A stretch of DNA of 64,000 bases. Source: Cymodocea nodosa (Eukaryota; Streptophyta; Magnoliopsida; Alismatales; Cymodoceaceae). This document shows, piece after piece, positions 46,967 to 57,402 of the stretch (its first letter is position 1; each line of letters opens with the position of its first letter). Below the pieces are notes generated by a model. That model searched no databases. It saw only the letters and a list, made by a program, of their open reading frames with translations, and was not told the origin of the DNA. The translations under genes were made by a program, and so were the position numbers. The stretch is from the NCBI GenBank assembly GCA_036874045.1, contig CM072340.1, forward strand, positions 3,983,001 to 4,047,000, in the 5' to 3' direction.

Positions 46967-49203
46967 TTAATCTCTATTCCTAAGTTCATCTACTTCCTTT
47001 TGGAGTTTTTCTAATTGAAGTTCTAATTGATTAATTCTCTCTACAGCTCCTGTAATTCCTCCAGAAAGTACAACAATCTCTGCAGCTACAAAATTTCTGT
47101 ATTCTTTCACTAAAATGGTTCTTGATCTGATCCTTTTTGATGTCCATTTCATGAAATCAATACAATCCGCCATCAGTAGTGGAATCAAATCTCCATAAAA
47201 TAATTTCTTCTTTACTGTTTTCAGCTTGGAGATAAAAACTACAAACCAATTTATTTGAATTCTATTTACAACTGCAAATGTGGCCCATTTGACAAATTGA
47301 CTCAGTTCTATGTCATGGCCTTATCGTTGATAGACATTCTTAATTAAAATGTTAGCTATCATGTGTGCTTTACCATTTAAATGTTTCAATCTGTTTAATA
47401 GAGGCACACCAAGATTGATAGCCAAACTGTCCTTGATTTCCTGTTTAGTCCATTCAACAGCAATTGTGTCTTCCAAAAATTTTAGTCATTCATTCTTCAA
47501 TCCAAAAATGTTGTGGAGAAGCTCTGGTGTTATTTGTACATCAGCTTCCTCCATGTTGGAAATTAATCCTCCTTCTCCTTCTCTTAAGTTTGCATAAAAG
47601 TAGGGCACTAAATTTTCATATACTGAATGCCCTCTTTCTTGAGAAATAAACTTCAGTAGACCTTGGAACTCAAATAAATCTTTGATTTCTTGCATTCCAT
47701 CTCAGTTTACTGGTCTATTGTAAATAATATCATAACCCTAATCTCTTGATATTTGACATAAGCTTCCTGACTCTAAAAATGTACTTCATTCAGAACTGTT
47801 GTTTTAGTCGGGTCAGGAATGTGACTTTGCTGTTCCAGAGGGGTTTGTTCTTGATATTCCTCTACTATAGGCTGCATCTAAACATTCTCTACAGATTCTT
47901 GAATTTCTGTTTCTGTTTCTGTCTATGGTGGTGAGCCGGCAGAACTCTCCACTCTGTCTTGAATTCTTTCCATAAATTGCTGAAGAGTTTCTTGCTCTTT
48001 AGTGGAATCTGTAAAATTATTTTTGTCTAAATGGCTTCTTTCAGCCTCTTCATTTTCTACTCTTTCTTCTTCCTCCTAGCTACCAATCTGCTCTGTTACT
48101 GTTCTTTCTGATTCTGTAACAGATTGGGATGGAGTCACGGGCAATTCAGTTTCAGCCCTAATTTCTGTTATTTCTTCTTGTACAGGCTGTAGATTAATTT
48201 CAACCTGATTTTCTTCTTGTCTTTGCTCATGCTGCTGTGGCTCCTGCTCCTCCTTAGAATCGGATAGCAAATTTATAAAAATTGGCTCCACAGGCCCTAT
48301 TGACATTGGTATCTCAGATTTAATCTCTTCTTGATAGTCAGGCACTATCTCTTTTCCTTTCCTTTTTTTGATTAATTGTGCTTGTTCTTCCTCTGCTTCT
48401 TTTGAAATTAAATCTACAAAAGTAGGCTCTACAGGCCTTCGAGCCACAGGTACTAGCTCTTCTTGTTTAACTTTCTCTATAATTATTGGTCTCGAAGGAC
48501 CAGCCTTAGCTGCTCTTGCAGCACTTGATTTAGCTGCTGCTTGATGCTGCTCAACCTTTATTCTGTATTGGGCCCTCAACTATTCTTCGACCCTTCTTCT
48601 CTTAATGGTATCATATAAAATATGTGCCTTAGCTGTAGCTATTTCTTGAGTATCACCTTGGTCTCTTGTTGTTTTAACCAAGCTAGTAAATTCTTTGTCT
48701 TCTTCATCAGTTCTCAGCTAAACAAATGCTAATCGTGGCAATGGCTCTGTTGGCTGAACTAGAGGTCTTGATTGTTGTTCCTTAGGAACAAGTCTTTCAG
48801 TAGTTGGTTTCGCCCGTTCTTTAGTTGCCTCTTCTTCATTTTCTTTCCTTTCTTGCTCCTAGATCGCCCATCTAGCTCATCTACAGATTCGTCTTTTGAA
48901 CCAGAGCCGGTACTTACGTTGGATTAATTCTAGGGCAACTTCGTTATTTGGCCTAATTTTTCTTTCTTTACTTACAGCAATTTTTGTAGCAACCTTTATT
49001 CTTGTTTCCATTATATGAGGTATTTGTATACCCAAATCTACTAAATCTCTTCTGAAATTGAAAAGTTCTGATTCTACCTTCTGTAGCTCTTTCTCTCTTG
49101 TCGTATTTCTGATCTTCTACCGCGTGTGCCATTCTTTTGATTCCTTTAGAAATTCTGATGTGTCAACAGCCACTTCCCAGAATTCAGGTGTCATCTTCCT
49201 CAT
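46967..49203 (-). pseudogene. G5 ORF3
   Basis: From ATG 49203 (MRKMTPEFWEVAVD) through EKELQKVESELFNFRR, the Glu-rich middle (EEIKSEIPMSIGPVEP), the plant-transposon domain (LFEFQGLLKFISQ, LVPYFYANL, FGLKNE), to the coiled-coil end (RINQLELQLEKLQKEVDEL). About eight in-frame stops, for example near 48075, 48582 and 47930. Domain and position are as in the + strand copies. Function unknown. Confidence 0.78.
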
Positions 49204-49786
49204 CGTGGAGTTACACAACAACACGGAATTGCTTTGATTTCTACTATTCTAGATTCTAAATGATTTGCCGGATAATGCCCCCAAAACCCTAGGTTTTAGA
49301 TAAAATATGCCCTAAGTTTAGGTGGGTAATCGAGTCATTTCCCGAACCAACTATTACTATCTCATCCGCAGTCTTAGCTATAGTACTCTGTTGAGTTACA
49401 ATTAACTCAACAAAATAAGCTCGTTGACTAACTCAAGACTCAACGAAGTAAGCTTGTTGAGTTAGGCGTAACTCAACGGACTTCCCATACAAACAGATAT
49501 AACAATAAAAGTACTACAGATAATAGTTTTTCTATTTTTTTACCAGTTTAATCGATACTATGTTTCGGTCAGACCTAATTTTTTTCTAATTGAACCGATA
49601 CTATGTTTCGGTAAAACTAACATTTTTTTCTTAAAATTAATATACATATTTTTTATGTTCTGGTCATATCGATGGATCTAGTCGGTTGACCCGTAACGAT
49701 TTTTATATTTTATATATATATATTTTTTTTAATGTGTTTTTTATTTTTTATTATTTTTATATATAAACATAAAAACTGATTTCTTA
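49204..49786 (-). other. G5 integrase-ORF3 spacer
   Basis: Palindromic array at 49384-49482 and about three ATCGATACTATGTTTCGGT units at 49540-49700. No gene. Confidence 0.65.
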
Positions 49787-51130
49787 CTACGTAAAGCTCG
49801 AATAGTCCTCTACTCTGACTTCTTCTATAATTCCAAAGGAGCTTTTTGGTGTTTTCAGAATAGGTCTAAGTCTTTGTCCATTTACTTTAAATATATTCTA
49901 ATTTTTAGGATTTTCAATTTCAATAGCTCTATAGGGATAAATATTTCGAACTATGTAAGGTCCTGCCCATCTAGATCTTAATTTTCCTGGATGGTTATAG
50001 AGTTTAGCCATATAAAGATATACTTCTTGTCCTATTTCAAAGCTTTTTGGAATAATTTTCCTATCATGCCAGAATTTCATTTTCTCTTTTTCTCTTACAC
50101 TCTTTGAATAAGCTTCATTTCTAAACTCTTCTAATTCAATTAGTTGCATTTTTCTATTTTCAGAAGCTTGATTTAAATTAGTGTTCAGAGTTTTTAATGC
50201 CCAATAAGCTTTATGTTCAATTTCAGTTGGTAAATGACAACTTTTTCCATATACTAGCCTAAAAGGTGACATACCTATGCTTGTCTTATAAGTAGTTCTA
50301 TAAGCCCAAAGTGCATCTATCAATCTATTAGCCCAATCTGTTCTAGTAGGATTTACTAATTTTTCTAAGATTAACTTAATTTGTTTGTTTGCACTTTCTA
50401 CTTGTCCACTTGTTTGTGGATGATATGATGTTGCAATTTTGTGGTTTACTCTATATTTCTTCATTAAAGCTTCAAAACTTCTATTATAGAAATGAGTTCC
50501 TCTATCTTTGATAATAGCTTTAGGTATTCCAAATTTGGCAAATATATTGGTTCTTATAATTTGTATTACCACTTTGTTGTCATTAGTTTTTGTAGGAATA
50601 GCTTCTATCCATTTAGATACATAATCCACCCCCAACAATATGTAATTAAATTGATTAGACATAGGAAATGGACCCATAAAATCTATTCCCCACACATCAA
50701 AGATTTCAACCTCAACAATAGGATTAAGAGGCATCATATTCCTCTTTGATATTCTTCCTATTTATTGATATCTTAAACAACTTAAGCAATATTTATGAGC
50801 ATCTTTGAATAGTGTTGGCCAATAAAACCCACATTGCAGAATTTTTGCAACAATTTTCCCTGAACTAAAATGCCCTCCACAAGCTTGATCATAACAGAAA
50901 GACAATAGCTCTAATATTCAGTTTCTGGAACACCTCCTTAAACCTAGATCAGGACATTTCTTAAATAAGTATGGATCTTCCCAATAGTAATATTTTACTC
51001 TTGAGAAAAATAATTTCTTATCCTGTCTATTCCAATCCTTAGGTGTTAAACCAGTTACTAAATAATTAACTATGTCTGCATACCAAGACATTGTGTTGAT
51101 GCTCATTAATTGTTCATCAAGAAAATTATC
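49787..51130 (-). pseudogene. G5 integrase
   Basis: N-terminal linker ([18 protein letters not shown]), a frame shift near 50920, H2C2 zinc region, a stop near 50762, then the core: [18 protein letters not shown] (Cys of sisters is Tyr), [26 protein letters not shown], and C-terminal [13 protein letters not shown]. Catalytic D, D and E are all readable. TAG near 49898 replaces CAG. Stop at 49787-49789. Confidence 0.9.
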
Positions 51131-52292
51131 CTTAATTTCAATATTTGATTTTTCTATTGTAATTTTGATAAATGATCTGCTATTACATTCTCACAACCTT
51201 TTTTATCTTTAATTTCTAAATCAAATTCTTGTAATAATAATATCCATCGGATCAATCTAGGTTTAGTCTCTTTTTTCTTTACTAGATGTTTTAAAGCTGA
51301 ATGATCCGTGTATACTATTACTTTAGCTCCAATTAGATATGATCTAAACTTTTCTAAGGCAAACACAACAGCTAATAATTCTTTTTCAGTAGTTGTGTAA
51401 TTAACTTGAGTATCATTTAAGGTTTTGTTTGCATAATGAATCACTATAGGAGATTTTTCTATCTTTTGTCTCAACACTGCTCCTACAGCAAAATCAGATG
51501 CATCGCACATTAATTCAAATGGATGGCTCCAATCAGGTGCTTGAATTATAGGAGTTGAAATTAAGTTAGTCTTAAGTCTGAAAAATGCTTCCTTGCAACT
51601 TTTTTCAAAGTTAAATGGGACATCTTTTAATAGATTAGTTAAAGGTCTAGCTATTTTGCTAAAGTTTTTAATAAATCTTCTATAAAAACCAGCATGTCCT
51701 AGAAATGATCTAATATCTTTTACTGATTTAGGTTCTGGTAGATTAGAAATTACTTCTATTTTAGCTTTATCTACTTCCAACCCTTTCTTAGAAACAACAT
51801 GCCCTAAGACTATTCCTTATTTAACCATGAAGTGACATTTCTCCCAATTTAAAACCAGACTTTTTTTCACACAACGTTTTAATATTAGGTCTAAATTTTT
51901 TAAACAGACTTCATATGACTTTCCATATACAGTAAAATCATCCATAAATATTTCTAAGAAATCTTCAGTCATTCTAGTAAATATGCCCTGCATACACCTT
52001 TGAAAGGTAGCTGACACATTGCATAATCTGAATGGCATTCTCTTAAAAGCATAAGTTCCATTAGGATAGGTGAAAGTTGTTTTCTCTTGATCCTCTAATG
52101 CTACTGGAATTTGATTATAACCTGAATACCCATCTAAGAAATAAAAATATTCTTGCCCTACTAATCTTTCCAACATTTCATCTATAAAAGGTAAGGGAAA
52201 ATGATCTTTCCTAGTCACAACATTCAGCTTTCTATAGTCTATACATACTCTCCAGCCTGATTGAATTCTAGTAGGTATCAAGTCTTGACTTT
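51131..52292 (-). pseudogene. G5 reverse transcriptase palm and RNase H
   Basis: RT: RVCIDYRKLNVVTRKDHFPL, FLDGYSGYNQIPVALEDQEK, FKRMPFRLCNVSATFQRC, FMDDFTVYG active site, LVLNWEKCHFM; a TAA near 51815; then the connection ([15 protein letters not shown]) and RNase H ([52 protein letters not shown]). Motifs are typical of Athila. The retroposon at 52293-52897 separates it from the RT N-terminus. Confidence 0.92.
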
Positions 52293-52910
52293 TCAGCATG
52301 CAATCAGTCTATACATGCTCGCCGCATGCAATCAGTCATCGGAAGAAATGCTGTCTAACAGATTTTTCTGACTCTTCTTTGTTCACATGGAAATGGCTAT
52401 TTTGATCGTACCATCCTTGTTTCGGTCTGACTATTTTTTCTACAGTTAGACCGAGTCTGCCCTGGTTGCACTGGAACTTAGACACGGTCACACCGATTTC
52501 TTCAGATTTTCTGAATTTTAGGTCTAACCGTCTTTCCCACGGTTTTTGTCGATCTTTTCAGCATTTCGGTTTGACCGCTCAGTCCACGGTTAAATCGGAC
52601 TATCTCTGGTCGGACCGATCACTACGCTCGGTCTCACCGACCAATCTTATCTTTCTACTCACTTTGGTTCAACCGTCAACTATTTGACAGTTCGACCGTT
52701 TTGGAAACTCGGTTTCACCGAATTTTTTCGGTTAAACCGGAATTTTTTTCCTGACACTTATTATATTTTCTTTTACTTAACAATATGTTGAGCCTTATAT
52801 TGCCCTTTATTGCAAAATTTTCTTTGGTTCTTACTTTATTAGCAGGACTATCCCTTGATGAATGTAAAGGATAGATATTATGAAAAAAAAAAAAAAAAAG
52901 TCTTGACTTT
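52280..52910 (+). mobile_element. Poly-A retroposon inserted in G5 RT
   Basis: An insert of about 605 bases (52293-52897) is flanked by AAGTCTTGACTTT at 52280-52292 and 52898-52910, a 13-bp target duplication, and ends in a 17-base A run. The uninterrupted site is seen at 16160-16210. This is the mark of LINE-driven retroposition: a SINE, a truncated LINE or a processed transcript. The body is rich in words like GGTCTGACC, GGTCTAACCG and GGTTAAACCGG. No coding frame of note and no clear pol III A/B boxes. Confidence 0.85.
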
Positions 52911-53240
52911 CATTCCTAATAACTGTTAATCCTGATTTCTTAGGAACTACATGGATTGGACTAACCCATGAGCTACCAGAAATCGAATAAATTATGTCAT
53001 TATCTAACCATTTCATTATTTCCTTCCTAACTACTTCTTTAAGATTTGGATTTAATATCCTCTTAGGAATTCTAACAAGTTTAGCATTCTCTTCTAAATA
53101 TATGTGGTGACAGCATAAAGTTGAACTTAACCCTTTTATATCAGTCATAGTCCATCCTATTGCTTCTTTATAACTTTTTACTACATCTTTTAATTTAGCT
53201 ATTTGATCCTCTTTTAAATCTGAAGCAATAATGATTAGAC
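52911..53240 (-). pseudogene. G5 RT N-terminal part
   Basis: EAIGWTMTDIKGLSSTLCCH, RILNPNLKEVVRKEIMKWL, SSWVSPIHVVPKKSG, then the retroposon target site. An in-frame TAA near 53243 separates it from the protease-side frame; the fragment at 15641-16538 has TGA at the same place. Confidence 0.85.
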
Positions 53241-55044
53241 AGGTTTATTTATCTTCCAGAAATATATATGTTAATTCAGAAGGTAAAGGTTTTAATTCTA
53301 AATGCTGCCCATTAGAAGCTAGAGCACCTAATTGAACATCATCATTTTCTAAATTATTTTCTTCTAGATCTCTTTCTATGTTTATGCTTTCACTTTCCTC
53401 TAAGGTTTTAGAATTGATTTGCCTATTTAATTCTTCTTGAATCACATCTTCTAACATATCTCCATCCTCTAAAAAGTCTATGGTATGCAAGGACATTTCT
53501 AACTCCTCAAGCCTTTCTAGTTTGAAAATATTTAATTGAGTATCCTCATTACCATATGCTAACTTCATTACTCCAGTTTTAATATTTATAACAGCTCCTA
53601 ATGTTGCTTAAAATGGCCTTCCCAAAATTAAAGATGTATCACTATTTTTATGTTTAATTTGTTGGGAATCCAAAATTACAATATCAATAGGATATATAAA
53701 GTTTTTGATTTTAATTAAGGCATCCTCTATTTTTCCTTTAGGGTGTCTTATACTTCTATCAGCTAATTGAATAACCGTACTAGTAGGAATTAAGCCTTCT
53801 AATCCTAAGGATGCAAATATATCACTTGGCATAACATTTATACCTACACCTAAGTCTATTAAGGTTATTTCTAGAATGGTATTTCCTATGGTGCATGATA
53901 TAACAGGGATTCTAGGATCAGATAACTTTTTAGGAATTTGTGGTAGAAATAGGGAACTATTTTGCTCAGCTAAAAAGACCTTTCTAAGAACTTTTCACTC
54001 TCTTTTCTTAGTACACCAATCCTTTAGAAATTTAGCATAAGGTGGCATTTTCTGTAATAGATCTAACAAAGGAATGTTAACTTGTACTTTTTCAAAAATT
54101 TCTCTGATTTTTTCTTGTTTTTCAGGTATTGTTTGTTGTAATCTTTCAAGATAGGGTGCTAAAAATTGTGATTTAAAAGATTCTTTTTCTTTTAGTTGAT
54201 TTGTTTGATCATTTTTAGCTTCATTAGCAGATTCAGATTGTTCTTCAGTGGTTTCTAGATTTTCTACTATTACATTTTCATTATCATTTTGATTTTTACT
54301 CTTATCCACCTTCATATTATTTTCATTTTGAGTTCTTGGTGGTATATCAGTTCAAGATCTTAATGTTACACAAACATCTTCCAAATTTTCGTTACTCTCA
54401 TGATGTTTTTATATATCATTTTTGTGATTATGATCTTCAATTGTTTTTAGTTTTAAAGTGCATTTTTTAAATTCTATTGCATTAGAATTTTCTGTTTGCT
54501 GTATATTTTGCAAATTATGTAGGTTTATAATATTATAATTTTCATTGTCCTGTTGCATAACTTGTATTTTCATTGTATATTCGTTCAATGCTTTTAGTTT
54601 TCTTTCCAGATCATTTAATCTCATTGCATTCAATTTTTGATCAATTTTCATTATAGTTTTTTCAGTTTCGTAAATTATATCCATTTTAGGTTTTGAATAT
54701 GCTCCCTTATAATTTAATTTGTTGACTTCTTGTTGCTAACACATAAAGTGTTCTAATTTGTCCAGGTTTTGCTCTATACTACGCTCCAGTCTGTTATACC
54801 TATCCCAAACTTCAGTGTCTGTCAACATATTACACATTCTATACTGACCATCAGTTGGGTAAACTATAGGATTCTCATACTCGGCTCTATTATATTGAGG
54901 ATAATTCATTTGTTGTTCATGGGATCTAACCATCTGCAAATGTCTCAGTTTCAAACAGTTAGAAATGTCATGTCCTTCAGAATTGCAGAATTCACATATG
55001 CTAACTACAGGTTTTAGAAATCTTTGAGCATAAGCATATGCCAT
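53241..55044 (-). pseudogene. G5 nucleocapsid-protease ORF, first ORF of the element
   Basis: From ATG 55044: MAYAYAQRFLKPVVSICEFC, zinc knuckle CEFCNSEGHDISNC (C-x2-C-x4-H-x4-C, about residues 17-30), coiled region (IDQKLNAMRLNDLERKLKAL), LRS...PPRTQNENN, then the protease with LIDLGVGINVMPSDIF and SLILGRPF. The active-site DLGA is DLGV here. It continues to LELKPLPSELTYIF at 53245. Stops near 54735, 54411, 54355 and 53610. The ATG is about 95 bases from the primer site, leaving no room for a capsid domain. Confidence 0.85.
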
Positions 55045-55136
55045 ATTCCTCAATTACAGAAGAAAACACACAATACTCTGGCTATTAAAACGAAACAGCT
55101 CTAACAGTTGCTTATATCAATTCAATTCAATTTAAT

Positions 55137-55154
55137 TCCCTGGCAGCAGTGCCA
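55137..55154 (-). other. G5 primer binding site, divergent
   Basis: Minus strand TGGCACTGCTGCCAGGGA, seven bases from the LTR, at the same place as TGGCGCCGTTGTTGGGGA of G3. Four differences from the tRNA-Asp complement, so priming may be weakened or this site has decayed. Confidence 0.7.
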
Positions 55155-55161
55155 TAAAACT

Positions 55162-57397
55162 TGTTCGCTTGGCTAGCATGATACCAGAAAAACTTATTTG
55201 GATCTTTAACAAAGCACCAGAAAAACTATGATTTATTAACTTCTATTTTTACTTAGTTAATTTATCTTTATGCCTATTCTTTTTCTTTTAGAAGTAAACA
55301 AACAACCTTTAATACAATTTAGATATTAATTCCAATTTGTACTTTAACTACAAGTGCACAGTGTCTATTGTATCAGTGTGCAAGTACAGGTCGATCTCAT
55401 AGGGAATTGCTTAAGAGTTTAGAACTATCCATTTATTAACAATCAAATTTATATATTCAATAAGCTCTCCGTTGAATTACAGTTAACTCAATGGACATAG
55501 TTCGTTGAGTTATAGCTAACTCAACGGACTAACCTCATGGACTTAAGTTAACTCTACGAGCCTGTCTTTTCTTTTTAAATACTACTATTTACAGAGGAAT
55601 TCGGCCAACCATTGGGCAGTTCCACAGATTGTAAATAACATCAATTAAGCTCTTTAATGTTAGTAAACACTGGATTTATCATTAAGCAATACTAACATTC
55701 AGATAATTCAAACAGTAACCATTAAAATCTTTAAGTCTTTTGATCGAACTAATTTTAGTAAACTGTAAAACATAAAACAATCACAACACTGACAAAGATA
55801 ACATTAATCACGATACAACACAAACAATACAACACTCAAATACAAAATACAATAGTAGATAAGTTGTTTTTGGTATTTTTGTTTTAATATGAACATGGAA
55901 ATGGGCGAAAGGTGAAATGTAAAGTAATCTCAATCGACAGTAAATACTTCTGTCACTACATACGACACGATTACACTATTGAAAATTAAACCACTTACAA
56001 TTCTATCTCCTCTCCCTATAGAATCGCGAGTCCAGAATTGCAAGATAATCTCCTCTTCAGCATACAGGCATCAACCCGAAGTCAAGGCTAAAAGCTCTAC
56101 GATCTCTTGAAATATGAGTCGGTGCTTGATGAAAATGGCTTCCTTTCTCGCGACGTAATCACTCCTCGTAGTGGTTGTTAGGCATCGTGTTTGGCTCGGA
56201 ATCAACCCGACATCTAGAAAGTATTCTCACAGACCTCTGATGGTTGGTGATTGTGGTGGTGATGGTGGTAATAATGATGGTTAGTATGGTACTTTGGAGA
56301 ATTGCCGATATTGCTTGCAGAAAGCTCGGTGCTCCTCCTTTGTACACATTAGCCGTCCATCGATCACACCCTCTTCTTTTCCTCTTTTTTTTCTTTTATA
56401 TTTCTTCAGTGGTAACTGCTTCTACTTGAATGGTCGGTTGGATTTCCTTCATTCATATTAACGATGATGATTTCTTCTCCCTACGCAATACATGCAATCG
56501 TGGTTTTTCTTCCAATTGTCCTGTTTCTGCAACCACTATAGTGGCATATTAGAAAATAAATAGTCCATGGAGTTACAGATAACTCAACGAACTTACCTCA
56601 TTGATTTAACTATAAAACACATGCATAAATTTAACTATCCGATGCTCAGGTGCATTTTGGATACTTATAAATTTAACTATCTGATGCTTAGATGCATTTC
56701 GGATAGTTACAAATAACTCACTGATATATAACTTAAGTAAATCTACCAGATCTTGACATGTGTCAGCAGTAGTTTTAATAATAAAATACACATTTCGGAG
56801 AGTTAAAGTCTAACTATTCGATGCTTAGATGCATTTCGGATAGTTATAGATAACTCACCGAAAATCCACTTAAGTCACTTTACTAGAACATAACACATGT
56901 CCACAGCTATTTAATAATAAAATATACATTTTGAAAAGTTATAGGTCTAACTATCCGATGCCTAGCTGCAATTTCGGATAGTTATAGACAACTCACCGAA
57001 GGTTCACTTAAGTCAAGCATTATGGTTTCGACACGTGTACTTCAGGAAATAATAAAATATTCTTTTAAAACATAACTGTTTAGCAATATAAACATAACTA
57101 TCCAATACATGTTCGGTCTATTAAACATAACTGTCTGAAATATGTTCGGTATGTTAAACATAATTGTCCGAAATATCAGAAAATTTGGATACTTAACAAT
57201 TTCATAGCCTGCAACTTATCGACAGTTCAGAAATATACTAAATTGACATTAATTCCCCAAAATTAAACAGATTCTTTAATTAAAGCATATAATAGTGCAA
57301 TTATAACATAATGGCTTAATTCTTATATGATAAGCTAAATATTATGCAATTAACCATCATTTAACCGTTAATAATATGCACTTTTTCATTCTAAACA
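55162..57397 (-). repeat. G5 5' LTR, subtype B
   Basis: 2236 bases, TGTTCGCTTGG to CTAAACA. Contains the subtype B CGGATAGTTA / AACTCACCGAAA units at 56630-57000. Right flank CCTGT pairs with CGTGT at 39381. Confidence 0.88.
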
Positions 57398-57402
57398 CCT
57401 GT

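Larger units (their letters stand above)
39386..57397 (-). mobile_element. Full-length gypsy F-box element G5
   Basis: About 18.0 kb. Both LTRs (39386-41589, 55162-57397) share the TGTTNGCTTGGCTAGCATGA end and subtype B interior. It lies in a copia LTR, flanked by CGTGT and CCTGT, a 5-bp duplication with one mismatch, so it is one insertion and not a patchwork. Minus order: LTR, PBS, NC-protease, RT-RNase H, integrase, spacer, ORF3, spacer, small ORF, capsid gag, F-box, non-coding region, PPT, LTR. Most ORFs carry stops; the F-box gene is open. A ~605-base retroposon interrupts RT. The element is the type example of the split-gag, F-box-bearing structure. Confidence 0.9.

Noticed and set aside
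46696..46983. 95-codon + strand frame
   Set aside because: It lies in the A/T-rich ORF3 spacer, antisense to the element, and is not preserved at 4344-4700.
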